Origin: Epichloe hybrida
Lineage: Eukaryota; Ascomycota; Sordariomycetes; Hypocreales; Clavicipitaceae
Assembly: GCA_019022495.1 (NCBI GenBank)
Contig: JAFEKR010000023.1
Location: 930,001 to 994,000 of the forward strand
DNA length: 64,000 nucleotides
Direction of reading: 5' to 3'
A program made the position numbers and the translations under genes. Positions 10,302 to 22,403 of this stretch are shown here, piece by piece. The notes below the pieces were generated by a model. That model did no database searches and had not been told where the DNA came from. It was given only the letters and a program-made list of their open reading frames with translations. Positions within the stretch are counted from its first letter, which is position 1. Each line of letters starts with the position of its first letter.

Positions 10302-12301
10302 ATGCGCCTGCTCCTTGGACTGGCCGCTCTAGTGGTGGGAGCTCACGCTGTCAATGGCGTCACAAGTGATCGTGGGGCGAAGGAGGTGAAGAATATTGCA
10401 ATCATTGGTAAGTTCAACGAACAGACTTTCCTGAAAATCCATATTGGTTTGATGCACTGGGGAAAACTATTTGTGTATCGAGCCAAGCGGCGAGTGTCAA
10501 GGAGGAGATAGGGAGGGCTTCGGAGAAGAACTCAAGACTAACCCGATCCTATACAGGTGCTGGTGCTGCAGGCTCTTCAACCGCGTACCATCTTCGGAAA
10601 TTCGCGGAAGAAGAAGGCTTGATCCTGAATATCACGCTGTTCGAGAAGACGAACCACATCGGAGGACGCACCCTGACAGTCAAACCCTTCAATGATGCCC
10701 AGGAACGGGTGGAGCTGGGAGCTTCCATCTTCATCAAGGCGAATCACATCATGTACAACGCTACGCAAAAATTTGGCCTCAACTTCACCTCGCTGACTGA
10801 ATCTGAACCCACCGACTACACTGCCATTTGGGACGGCGAAACGATTGTTTTCCGTTCAAAAAAGGGTAGTGCCTGGTGGTGGGATGCTGCCAAGCTCTTT
10901 CTGAAGTACGGACTGGCACCATACAGGGCTGTCCAGTTGGTAAAGAATTCTGTAGGGAAGTTTCTTCAGCTTTACGAGGAGCCTTATTTTCCCTTTCGTT
11001 CTTTGACCCAGCGCGCGTTTGAGTTGGGCTTGCTGCGGCTGACGGGCACCACGGGTGAGCAGTTCCTCCAGGAAAACAATGTAAGCCCCTCGGTGTGCCC
11101 CTTATCGAAGTCTGCAGTAAAGGGCTGCGGCTAACATTGTTGGTTCAGATCAATGCCGATTTTGTGCGCGAGTTGATGCAACCTGCCACGCGGGTGAACT
11201 ACGCCTCCAACATGGCTTTTATCCATGGGCTCGAGGCAATGGTAAGCGAGCAGACTCCTTGAACACTTGTTTGTTCTGCTTTTGAAAAAGCTGTTTTCTG
11301 ACTTGTTTCTCCCCCCCCCCCCCAAAAAAAAGGTTTCATTTGCTACTGAAGGCGCCGTCGCCGTCAGCGGAGGCAACTTTCAGATATTTGAGAAAATGGT
11401 ACAACATAGTGGTGCAGTGTACCGACCCAACACGACAGTCTCGGAAATCGCGTTTCAAAAAGGCACCAATAAGCCAGGCTCGGTTCCCAAGTATGTGCTC
11501 TCGACAAAGGGAACCCACTCCGAGGCAAAGGCGGCCAGGCTGCAGACCACGTTTGACAATGTCATCATTGCGTCTCCGTGGCAGTACAGCGGCATCGAGG
11601 TCGGTGACGACGTTATCAAGCATCGCATCGATACAATTCCTTACATGAAACTGCACGTCACGCTCTTTACATCCCCGTTCAGGCTGCAAGCATCCTACTT
11701 TGGCTTGAAGCCTGGCATGCAGGCCCCAAGCACTGTGTACACAACTCTTGGGAAAGACGAGGCAGCTCAAGAGGGCCCTAAGGGAGTTGGCCGGACAGGA
11801 TTCTACGCCCTCAACACCCTCCGCGCTGTCACCAACCCCAAGACGCGAGGCAAGGAGTATCTCTACAAGATCTTCAGCGCCGAGGCAGTCAACTCGACCT
11901 TCCTCTCTGCTCTGTTGGGCACAGACGTACCCGCATCCTTTGTAACAGACGGCTCCGGTACAGAGATGGAGCCCATATCATGGTACTGCCCTCACTGGTT
12001 CTATTCATACCCGATTGAACTCCCACGGGTGACGTTCCAAGATCCCATCATTGGGCGAGGCCTATACTACACCTCGGGCGTAGAGAGCTTCATCTCGACC
12101 ATGGAGACGAGTGCGCTCATGGGAATGAACGTCGCACGTCTAATCGCAGATGATTTTGGGGGCATTAGGAGGCAGAGGCGCACCGCCGCGAGCAGTGGTC
12201 CTCTGGGTCAAACTCACGGGCTAGCGAGAGAAGACTTTTGGGATAGCATGGACAGTGAGATTGGGGCGCGCATGGACTTTTTGGGTGCAGATGAACTTTA
12301 G
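10302..12301 (+). CDS. Prenylcysteine oxidase/lyase (FAD-dependent)
   Basis: This enzyme family cleaves the thioether of farnesyl- or geranylgeranyl-cysteine released when prenylated proteins are degraded, in a lysosomal or vacuolar compartment. The CDS is join(10302..10407, 10557..11080, 11149..11241, 11333..12301), 563 aa. It starts with a hydrophobic signal peptide (MRLLLGLAALVVGAHA), then an FAD-binding Rossmann motif spliced together across intron 1 (NIAIIGAGAAGSS) and the acidic-end signature LFEKTNHIGGRT. The rest follows the prenylcysteine lyase domain, with IHGLEAM and the region beginning AVAVSGGNFQIFEKM. Intron 3 has an unusual acceptor region with twelve or more C followed by A residues. 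Length fits the family. The substrate is inferred from the family. Confidence 0.88.
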
Positions 12302-12983
12302 GAGAGTTGAGCTTGGAGACCCTTTGAAGAGGCATTCGAGACGAGACGGTGGTGGAGTGCGGGTTGCCATGGTCAGAAAAGCCAGGTGATGGATTGAGCA
12401 GACTTGAGATTTTGTGTAATGTAGCTGAGCAAGCAGTCTGGCCAAGTGTGTGAATGATTCACGTTAACAAGGTTGTGTTTGCATTTGTCCGGCAAAATGT
12501 AAATTAAATGCACCGAGTCGGAGCCCCAGAAATGCAGATAGCCGGAGTTGTGCCGCCGCCCAACGCTAACGCTGCCTCTAAAATGATGACGTGACGCCAC
12601 CACCACCTCTCCTCTGACTGCTCGTCCTCCACGTCTCGTCGCGTTCCCGTCTTCTGGTTTCTGGTTTCTGGTTTCTGGTTCCTGGCTCCTGGTTCCTGGT
12701 TCCTGGTGTTGCTTGCTTCCTCGCCCACCGCACAAACCAACATCTACCAGCAAGACTCCTTCCTCTCACTGCCTGCGACTGCTTCAGCGACTTGCCACGC
12801 GACTTTGTGCCGTTCGGCCTGGGAAGCAACTGTTCTCCATCGGAAATCATCGCAACCCGTCGTTCCGAAACATAACACCCTGTCGCGCTCTCGTCCAGGG
12901 AGGGCGTCCTGCTGGGTCGTGCGCATTTCGTCAGTGCAGCCCAGGCAGGTATATACGGTTACGTTGTGGATGAGAAACACAGA
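12302..12983. other. Intergenic region upstream of vid27
   Basis: It holds the 3' UTR of the prenylcysteine oxidase gene and the vid27 promoter. A heptanucleotide tandem repeat lies at 12652-12707 and is listed separately. No other gene is supported. Confidence 0.5.
12652..12707. repeat. Heptanucleotide tandem repeat (TTCTGGT/TCCTGGT), 8 units
   Basis: Eight consecutive 7-nt units: four TTCTGGT, then four of TCCTGG plus C or T. The change is a C/T transition in the second base, split cleanly into two blocks. The array sits about 280 nt upstream of the vid27 start codon, in probable promoter or leader sequence. Confidence 0.9.
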
Positions 12984-15705
12984 ATGTTCGTTTTAAGGAA
13001 TGGTGAGTGGCTCTCTTTTTCCTCGTCTTGTGCCGTCTTTGCTGTTTCTTTGATTTTCTTGCCCCCTCCTTCGTTTGTGCTTTATGCCCCTCTCCACGAT
13101 GTACCCACCCCCATCCTGCCTGTTTGCACATGCTTGCGTTGCCCCGCCTTTCACGCCTCCCACAGTCGACCTCATCAGGGCCATCGAGGCTCTGGTCTGA
13201 TTGTTATTTGTCGAGACACACCTGAGCTGACAGAAACACCGAAACCTCCTAGTTGGCAAGCTAATCTTCGGCTCTGGCGCCCAAGAAGCACTCATCGAGA
13301 TACCACAGGGCCAGCTCTATCTCGTTCGCCCACTCTCCCCCAAGGGCTACTCGGAACTCATTTTCAAGGACGCGGCCATCCGCATTCGCCGAACCAACCA
13401 AGAATTTCATTACCAGCTTGTTGTACAGCGCGTGTTTGAAGAAGGCGAGGCGGAGCTGCTTGCCGAAGAAGAAGGAGAAGACGCCGAAATTGATGCTCTT
13501 GCCGCTGAGCGAGACGAAAAGACATTTCTGCTGGACGAGGCCCTGCATTTTCGTATCGAAGGTCGAGAAGGGGGAGAAGCCATCATTGCCTGGAAAGACC
13601 TAAGTGGCGATAACGGCGACCTCTACGAGTTCGTCTGCGACAACCAGTCGTCTGCTGCCCAGGTAGAACAATTTGTCCAGGTTGCTAGACAGTGCCAGTA
13701 CGAACGCAAGTACCGCAAGCCTCACACCACCGCCTCGGACGAGGACTACCAGCAGTTCGAATTCCACGACGAGAACCCCATTCCGCCCGCTAGTCCCTTG
13801 CACAGCCCTGCGCTCACACGCTCTATTGAGTCTGTCGACGAAATGTACGCCAAAGCCAACACGGCGGCGAAACGAGAGCCTCTCACTCCGGCAAAGCAAG
13901 CGGCACCGGAACCCGAGCCTGAGAAGAACAAGGGCAATCCTGCACACCCACCCGAGTCGGAGTCTGCACCGGAGCCCCTCGAGATTTACGCCGCTGTACC
14001 TGCTGAGCTGCATCTCTTCGACCCACAGCCAGGTCACTTTGTTCTCATCGATGACTCTGTGATTGCCACTGTCTCGGAAGTTGGCACGTGGCAGTACTGG
14101 CTGCAAGTTGAGAGCAAGGAGAAGTCATGGCTCGGTGCTTCTGTCGTACCCGAATTCAATCCCGTTTTTGACTTTGAATACTTGTCTTTCGTTTTCAATC
14201 ACTTCAGTAGTGATGGAACTGCTAGGTCGTGGCTACTTCGATTCAAAGACCAGCCTACGCTGGAGAAGTTCCAGGAGGCAGTCATGCAGGCCATTTGGGA
14301 GAGACTCAATGAGACCAAATGGGCCAAGGCTCAAGAAAAGGAGCGCGAGTATGTTCTCGATGCCTTTGGTGACCTGAACATGGAGGATGCTCCACCTCTG
14401 GATGGGATCCAGGAGGAGGAGGAGGAGGAAGAAGAAGAGGAAGAGGAAGAGGAAGAGGAAGAGGAAGAGGAGGCTGGGCTTCGCAGTGATGACTACGACT
14501 CCGAGGAAGACGAGGAAGCAGCTGAAGAGAAGGCTGATGGCGAGATGAACTCCCAGCTGGCTGTTGGCTACAAGCACGACCGGTCTTTCGTCGTCCGCGG
14601 CTCCAAGATTGGTGTATTCTCACATACCGCGGATAACCGATTGAAGTTCAACACCAATATTTCCAAGGTCACCACGCCGAGCGGTAAGCTCATGAGCCCT
14701 AAGAAGGTCATGCTACATAGCGAAGATCGAGATCTCATCATGCAAAACGGCGTTGACCCCAACAAACTATACCGCATGGATATTGAATACGGCAAGGTGG
14801 TCGACGAGTGGAAAGTGCACGATGATATCCCCGTCGTTACCTTTGCTCCTGAAAATAAGTTTGCTCAGATGACGTCTGAGCAGACCTTCCTTGGCGTGTC
14901 CAACAATGCGCTGTACCGCATTGATCCTCGTCTTTCCGGTAACAAGCTGGTCGACTCGGAAATGAAGCAGTATGCTTCCAAGAACGACTTTTCGGCGCTG
15001 GCCACTACCGAGAAGGGTTACATCGCTGTTGCAAGCAACAAGGGAGACATTCGCTTGTTCGACCGCTTGGGCATTCGCGCCAAGACACAGCTCCCAGCCT
15101 TGGGTGACCCCATCATCGGCATGGACGTTTCCGCCGATGGTCGTTGGATCCTGGGCACCACGAAAAACTACATTCTGCTGGTCGACGCCCAACAAAAAGG
15201 CGGCAAGAACGACGGGGAGCTTGGCTTCAAGAAGGGCTTTGCCGCCGACGCCAAGCCTCGTCCTCGTCGTCTGGCTCTCACGCCAGAACACGTCGCACAA
15301 GTCTACCACGAGACTGGCAAGCCCGTCTCCTTGACCCCGGCCAAGTTTAACGCGGGAGAAGGTGCCGAAGAGAAGAGCATCATCACGGCTACGGGACCAT
15401 ACATCATTGAGTGGGATCTTAAGAAGGTATTGCGCGGCACCAAAGCTGCGTACAAAATCAAGCGTTACCAAGACGAAGTCAAGGCCGACGACTTCAAGTT
15501 CGGCTCTGACAAGAACGTCATTGTCGCGCTGCCCAACGAAGTCAACATGGTTGCCAAGCAAAGCCTGCGAAAACCCACTCGCGAGAGCATCATGGGCGAT
15601 ATTCGACTGAGCAGTGGCGGACGACGCAGCTCCGGGCACATCGGCAACAATCAAAGTGGGCGATATAAGCTCGGAAGGGACGACATTGTCAATTCGCCGT
15701 ATTGA
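12984..15705 (+). CDS. vid27: Vid27 family protein (vacuolar import and degradation protein 27)
   Basis: Vid27 proteins were named from the yeast pathway that sends fructose-1,6-bisphosphatase to the vacuole; the molecular role is poorly known. The CDS is join(12984..13002, 13253..15705), 823 aa. The first exon codes only MFVLRN, and the 250-nt intron restores the conserved N-terminus VGKLIFGSG...GQLYLVRPLSPKG. A PH-like N-terminal half is followed by an acidic linker, in which a run of more than 20 glutamates is coded by GAG/GAA at 14413-14470. The C-terminal half from about residue 470 is the WD-like Vid27 domain (FVVRGSKIGVF, LYRMDIEYGKVVDEW). A 358-codon open frame on the opposite strand (14767-15843) is a shadow. 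Start choice rests on family N-terminus and splice frame. Confidence 0.92.
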
Positions 15706-16735
15706 TACAGGAAATGGGTCTGTTTCGTCCAGAATATCCGGATGCTCTGAGATGGAGGGAAACGGCAGAGGAGGAATATCAATGGAGGGAGTCGACGGGG
15801 GAAACAAGAAAGAGAGAGAGAGAGAGAAGAGTGAGAGTTTCAAAGAAGGCTGCTGCTTGATCGCACTGGTGGGTTTGACGGGCTTGCGGGTACCCAGGGT
15901 GTTCTTTTCTTGATCGTTGTACGTTCCATGTCACGATAATGCGTGCGTTCTGATACCAATTTTTCTTTTGCCACATTCGCGAATTCTCTGCTTGTCCAGC
16001 TGCCCCTTTATGACTATCTGGAATCTGCATGGGATGTACTGAAAAAGTTCCTAGTGTCTGCACTGAAGATGGTGTTGAATAATAGATGGGAAGATATTAA
16101 ATCCTAGTCGTAAAGGACTGTCCGTGCAAACAAAATAAATGTAATGACCAGACCCAGTCCTCGATACCCTTCTCTCGCAGCAGTCATGTCTGCTTGAGCT
16201 ACAAATCATCGTCACACGAAAGTCTTAGTACATTGGTACATACAGTAAAACTTCAACATGTTTCGCTGCCCAGCCGATATTGTGTCATGCCTACTGATAA
16301 TTTAATGAGCTGGCAATATATATATATATATTGTGTGTGTAATCTACGACAGAACCTACAAGACATCATCACAATTTAATTGAAAAGCGGGAAATGATGA
16401 CAGAAATTATCGTGTTGAAAGACCCAGCTCCATCCATTTGTCATTTCATCATCAAATCGATACATTGTACTATTGGAGTAATTTTTTTTTCCCTTGGAGT
16501 AAAGTGAAGTGTTTTTTGCTCGCTAAACAGCTGCCGTAGCCTTTTTACCGAAAAAAAAAAGATACAGAAGAGATCGCCGCCATTGATCTAGTATGAAATG
16601 CGAAGAGGTTCGCTTCTATTGTTTCGTCAAGAAAAGAAAACGGGGACACGGCCCAATAAAAGTAAAGGAAAAGAAAGGAAAAATACTGTTCACTAGTCTG
16701 GTAGGTAGATGTAGCTAGCAAGAAGGCCAGCCTAG
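15706..16735. other. Intergenic region between convergent vid27 and tps1
   Basis: About 1 kb shared by the two 3' ends. It contains GA repeats near 15808-15828, an AT run near 16317-16330 followed by GT repeats, and several poly-T or poly-A stretches. No gene is supported. Confidence 0.5.
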
Positions 16736-18351
16736 CTAGTCTTGCGTCGGAGAAACAGCTTCGTCATCTTGTTGACCAGCAGGACCGACTACTGCGCCAG
16801 ATACATTGCGCAAGGTCTTGGGCTGAGCGGCAGAAGAGTCGAGGCGGTTCATTTCCGAGACGAAGCTTGTGCCCCACCATGAGCTGGTGTACTTGAAAAC
16901 GTAGCGCTCGAGTTTCTTGTAGTTGATGGCGCGTTGCTCGGGGCTCATGGTGACGGCATCGTGGATAGCGTTGGCGAGTTCTTCAGTGTTCCATGGGTTG
17001 ACGATGAGGCTGCCGTTGAGTGATTGTGCAGCCCCCGTGAACTCACTGAGGATCATGACGCCGTGTCGTTCCTGCTGCGTGGCAATGTACTCGTACGACA
17101 CGAGGTTCATGCCGTCGCGGGTCGAGGACACGAGACACACATCTGAAACGGCGTAGAGCGCCGTGAGTTCTTCAAAGGAGACGGACTGATGCAGGAAGTG
17201 GATGGGCATGAATTCAATGGTGCCAAATTTGCCGTTGATGCGACCAACAAGCTCATTGACCACGGCACGCAAATTCTGATACTCTTCGACGTCTTGTCGA
17301 GACGGCACTGCAACCTGGACCAAGACAATCTTGCCTATCCATTCCGGGTGCTCTGTCAGAAACACCTCGAGAGCGTGCAGCTTTTGCGGCACGCCCTTGA
17401 TGTAGTCCAGGCGGTCGACGCCGACAATCAGCTTGACGCCCTCAAACTTGCGGTTCAACGTGGCGATGCGCTCTTGCACAGACGGCTTCTTCAAGCCTTC
17501 GACAAACTTGTCTGGGTCAATTCCGATGGGGAAAGCACCAATGGTGACAAATCTGCCGTTCCAGTCAACGCCGTTGGGCGTGGTGTGTGTGCCCAGGATT
17601 CGAGAGCAACTGCTCAAGAAGTGACGTGCGTAGTCGTATGTGTGGAACCCGATCAAGTCACAATCTAGGAGGCCACGAAGAAGAGCCTCGCGAACGGGCA
17701 GAATACGGTAGATCTCGCTGCTCGGGAACGGTGTGTGGAGGAAAAATCCAATCTTGACATTTTTCTTGGTCTTTGCGATCTCCTCGCGCAACATTTGTGG
17801 CAGAAGCATCAAGTGGTAGTCGTGAACCCAAATCAAATCGCCATCCTGGACATCCTTGATGACGGTTTGGGCAAAAAGACGGTTGACTTCCTGGTACGCG
17901 GTCCAAGCAGACTCGTCAAATGTGATTTCGCCAGGATGATAGTGGAAGAGCGGCCAGAGAATTGAATCTTAGCAACAGGACAGCGGTTAATACAACGACG
18001 ACCCGTTTCAAGGAATCTTGGGGTGAACGTACTTGAAAATCCATTGTAATGCCTGTCTGCAAGCTCGTCATCAACGAATACTGGGTGTGCGCCATATTCG
18101 TCCTTGAGTCGCTGCTTCATGCCATCTACTTCATTGTCGGGGACTTCCAAGCCGGGCCATCCATACCACTGAAAGCTTGTCGTCTTGCTTAAGCCACTGA
18201 GACCAGTGACCAGTCCACCGGAAGACATGGAGAAGGTGTAGCTGCCATCGTCAGATCGCTTGATAGTAATGGGCAGTCTGTTGGAGAGGAGTAATAGGCG
18301 GCCTTGAATCTCTGGCGCATGGCCATCGGCAGCGCTGCTGTCACTCGTCAT
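16736..18351 (-). CDS. tps1: Trehalose-6-phosphate synthase (UDP-forming)
   Basis: This GT20 glycosyltransferase makes trehalose-6-phosphate from UDP-glucose and glucose-6-phosphate, the first step of trehalose synthesis and a brake on glycolytic flux and stress sensitivity in fungi. The CDS is complement(join(16736..17967, 18033..18351)), 516 aa, typical of single-domain Tps1. Visible signatures are LLLLSNRLPITI, the glycine loop SSGGLVTGL, QWYGWPG, WVHDYHLMLLPQ, FFLHTPFPSSEIYR, the nucleotide-sugar site VGVDRLDYIKG and SSTRDGMNLVSYEYI. The 65-nt intron splits an Asn codon. There is no phosphatase domain, so it is a Tps1 and not a Tps2. It is transcribed away from rrp6. Confidence 0.97.
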
Positions 18352-19720
18352 TTTACTTCCTTTCTCAGTCTCTTTGGTGTATTATGCCAAAGTGTTGCAG
18401 CAGATTGGTCAAGTCCCTTGGGGAAAAAAAAAAGGCGTTGTGCGTCCGTGGTCGCTGAAGAATCAATTACTGCGGATCAAGCAAGGTGAGAAGCTCCCAG
18501 AAGCTTGTCGACCAGGTTTGCGACGCGGGAGTGGGAAGGAGGGACCAGCTAATGGAGCGTGGGGCCAATCAATGGCCAGAATCAAAGTATCGTGCTCAAT
18601 ATAAAAGAGGGTGGAAGGCGTCTCGGGTGCAGAGGCAGGGAAAGAGGAAGAAGAAAGGTCCTTCCTTTCATGGACGATGATTCAGATGCCTGACGTAACG
18701 ACCCAAACCATGGACAGTCTCGACGACGTCTTCCTGATGTAATAATGAATGAGTGGCTGACGGGCAAAATATATGTATGTATAGGCAAGTCACACAACGA
18801 CTCGTTTCAGGTGTGGAGCTGACAAGGGATACAACCAGTTCGACGGGACTGCGCCGGCCATTCTGCTCCGTAAGATGGGGCAAGCATCTCTTTGGAAACG
18901 ATAACAAAAGTACCTTGGGCACTCTCCTACCTGTTTTCCTGGGTTCAAAATGCTACTACATAATGGCATTCAAGGGTGGTTGTGGGTTGATTGACTTTGC
19001 GAAGCGTCATCATTTCCAAAGAAACAGAGGCTGAGAGGCATTTTGCTTCAACTTCAGTAGAGCCAATTAATTGGGTTGGTTATTCGGATCAAAATTCAGG
19101 TCGCATACTCCGTACACGTCCTCCTCAAACTGCGCCGTTCCTTGTTTGAAATTCGCTCGACAAGGATTACAGATTCGAACTGCGTCAAAGACGCGCAAGC
19201 ATGAATTGCCAATCTACATACATATACCATTCGATCACATGGCATCCCGTCAAATGGGGACACGGCCTGCCTTCCTTTTTGGCATTTCTGGTTGATACTC
19301 AACATCAACTTCAGGTGTGCCCGGTTCTGCCATGTTCAGAGACCAGGTGAAGCTATCTTGGTTTTCGTGACGAAGAGTGCTCGAAACCCGCTTCTGATGT
19401 ACGGATTACGGATTCGTAATCCAGCCATAGAGCAAATCAATAACTTTAAGTATGCACAGTGAGTTCCAGTAATTCCGAAGCAGCAGCAACGGCGACTCGT
19501 GTTGGAAATTCTTCGGAATTACTGGGACTCCACTGCATATTCCGTAGTCGTGCCGCAAACTTGGTTCAGCAGGCACAGGCGAGCGCCTATTCGGTCAGCG
19601 CGTGGATGCATCTTATCGATAAGGCGCCTAATGCTCACTCGAAATTTCGACGGCCTTGCGACAAGGCATCCCTCCTCATTGCCCTCAGTCTGTCGACGGA
19701 CGGTGACAAGAGCAATTACC
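18352..19720. other. Divergent promoter region of tps1 and rrp6
   Basis: About 1.4 kb between two divergent start codons. It contains a ten-A run near 18425, a short hairpin GGATTACG-GATT-CGTAATCC at 19403-19422, one copy of TACGGAGTA (reverse strand, 19106) and a 30-bp inverted repeat at 19451-19540. No protein gene is supported. Confidence 0.5.
19451..19540. repeat. Inverted repeat with about 30-nt arms upstream of rrp6
   Basis: Left arm 19451-19480 and right arm 19511-19540 are reverse complements. The inner 15 bp (CCAGTAATTCCGAAG) match perfectly, one T/C transition lies just outside, and one base is shifted near the outer end. The loop is 30 nt. It lies about 180 nt before the rrp6 ATG, probably in its promoter or leader. 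It could be a small foldback element or a structured leader. Confidence 0.8.
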
Positions 19721-22403
19721 ATGGACGCCCCAAACGAGTTCAAAGACCTACAGGAGGGCATTCAAAAATCGCTCGTTTCTGCAGTCAAGGGCGTCAATCG
19801 GATTGCCGCCGAGGATCTTGGCTTCCAGCGAACCGTTAACCCCGATGCAGCCCAGCATCTCGACGAAAAATCCGCCCGAGTCCTCCAACTGTCCGCGCGA
19901 CTCCTTGCATCCGCAGCAAAGGCTTGTGGTGTCAAAGCGCCGGCTCTTGAAGATGCCGAAGATATTGATATGAGCTGGCAATCCATCGTGGACGTGGTGG
20001 GTTCTGTCTTGGAAAAGGCCGACACAGCTCTGGACGAGTACACTGGCTTGGTAAAAAGAAAAGAACCACCAAGTGCGGATGCTGTAAGAATTGGCCTGCC
20101 TCGTACAAACCACATCTTCTTTGTTCAATTGCTTACCACATATCTTCATAGGGCCCCAATTCTAAGAGAACGAAATCTACAGCCAAAGTCATCCGAAATG
20201 CCAATGTTACCAAACCACAAAACTTTTTCGAACGTAAACCAGATAACTTTCCCAGTGGTCCATGGAAGCCCATTCTTACCAACAAGCCTCATGCCAAAGT
20301 CTCGCTGGAGAAGAGCCTCGTCACATCCATCGGCGATGATGGCTTTGCGCAGTCAGTACAATCTTTGCCCATCTCGGCGAAACTACCTCTAACCAATGCA
20401 CAGTTACAAGCATCCATACGAGGCGGAAATTTCTCAGATGAAGTATCCGCGCCATGTGTTTGATAAACAAGAACCAGTACCCTCACGCGACGCGACCTCG
20501 ACTCAAGCCACTTGGGTGGACACATTCGAAGGAGTCAAGGCAATGTTGAAAGACCTGAAGAAGGCCAAGGAAATTGCAGTCGACTTGGAGCATCACGATT
20601 TCCGGACGTACACGGGTCTTGTGTGTTTGATGCAAGTGAGCACCAGAGATGAGGACTGGATCGTGGACACTTTACAGCCTTGGCGCCATAAGCTCGAAAT
20701 CCTCAACGAAGTCTTTGCAGACCCCAGCATTATCAAGGTGCATACCGCTCGATCTCGAGCAAACTTTTAGAGCCAAACTAACATCACGTCATCAGGTATT
20801 CCATGGAGCGTATATGGATATGGTCTGGCTTCAGAGAGATTTGGGCCTTTACGTGAATGGCCTGTTCGACACGTACTTTGCCTGTGATCTTCTTAACTAC
20901 CCTGGTAAAAGTTTGGCATTTTTGCTCTCAAAGTTTGCCAACTTTGATGCGGATAAGCAGTATCAATTGGCGGATTGGAGAATACGGTAAGACGCTTTTG
21001 GGGCATATGCGATATGCCAATTTGACTTACACATTGCTAGACCTATTCCGGAAGAAATGCTATACTACGCCCGCTCCGACACCCATTACCTTCTCCATAT
21101 TTATGACCACGTCCGCAATGAGCTGATCGAAGCCTCGGATCGAAGCAACCCAGACACGGATTTGATCGACAAAGCTTCGGAAAAATCAAGGGACTTGTCA
21201 CTCTCTCGACATGAACATCCCGGTTACAATGAAACTACAGGTGATGGCTCCCGAGGCTGGTACAATCATGTGCTGAAGCATTCCCATCTCGCCTTCAACG
21301 GGGAGCAATTTGCGATATTCAAGACCCTGTGGAGGTGGCGGGACGAAACCGCTCGGCAGGAGGATGAAAGTCCCAACTTCGTGCTTGGAACAACCAACGT
21401 CACAGAGATTGCGCGCGTGAATCCCCCTGATGTGAAGGCTCTTCACAGTCTACTGCCATTGACAGCACCACTGGCCAGAGCACGTCGGAACGATATTTGG
21501 AGTCGACTGCAAGATGCAAAGGCTAACGGTGGGCCAAGTTTACTGCAATTCTTCACGTCAATGGCACCCAAGGCTACACTTGGAAACAGTCTCGCAAAAC
21601 TGCCCAAAGAACAGTCACAACCGCTACATCTTGACGGCGAAGAGGTCCCAGTAAGGAAGATGTCGAGGTCGAAGCTCTTCGGCAGCATGCCACTCAGTTC
21701 GCGGTGGGAAGAATCTAGAGAAGTCGCGGCAGATGGCCAGGAAAGCATACCATTTCCGTGGCAACGTTTCGTCGAAGATACCGCAACCTTGGACGATACC
21801 CCTACTAGTCAAGAAAATGGCCAATACACGAACGAGACTCAGCCAATTATCGAAGCACTCACAAACAATACACAGTCGCAAGACGACCGTGACGATGAAT
21901 TCACTCTTCAGAGAGGCAGGAAAAAGAAGCCCCCCTCGGACCCAGATGAAGACGACGAAACTTCGTCATCGGGCGACGATGAACCACAAGAAGATGAGCC
22001 ATCGCGGAATGACAATGTTCCCGTCTCAGACGCGAATGGAGTCATCGCCGTAGAAGATGAGGCGCCTAAGAAGAGCAAGAAGCAGCGCAGACTAGAACGC
22101 AAGCAACGAAAGGAAGAAGAAGGACTTGAACGATATAGGAAGCGCGAGGCTAAACTTGCGCGAAAAGCCAAGAAGCAGGACAAGCAGGCGCAGGGTCTTG
22201 ATGAGCAGAACAAGAAGTACCAGGCCGTGCCGTTTGATTATAGCAAGGCGGCCACGGTCATGCACGCTGGCAGGAACAATGCTCAGCCGCGGGAGCCGAA
22301 GAAGGTTTTTGATCCTTACGCAAAGACGGGAGACGATGGTATTAAGGGTGCGAGGAAGATGCCACCAGTTAGGGGAGAAAGAAGTGCTACGTTTAAGAAG
22401 TAA
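19721..22403 (+). CDS. rrp6: Nuclear exosome 3'-5' exoribonuclease Rrp6
   Basis: Rrp6 is the nuclear exosome-associated exonuclease that trims rRNA, snRNA and snoRNA and degrades unstable nuclear transcripts. The CDS is join(19721..20083, 20152..20351, 20404..20737, 20796..20986, 21041..22403), 816 aa. An N-terminal PMC2NT-like segment precedes the DEDD-Y nuclease: Asp248 and Glu250 in [13 protein letters not shown], Asp307 in HGAYMDMVW, and Tyr372 with Asp376 in [11 protein letters not shown]. An HRDC domain follows from about residue 449 ([18 protein letters not shown]). The C-terminus is acidic then strongly lysine-rich ([18 protein letters not shown]). Introns are 52-68 nt. The second (52 nt) is near the lower size limit and its removal restores [10 protein letters not shown]. 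Confidence 0.94.

Noticed and set aside
14767..15843. Minus-strand frame of 358 codons opposite vid27
   Set aside because: It is a shadow of the Vid27 C-terminal domain, which reads well on the plus strand.
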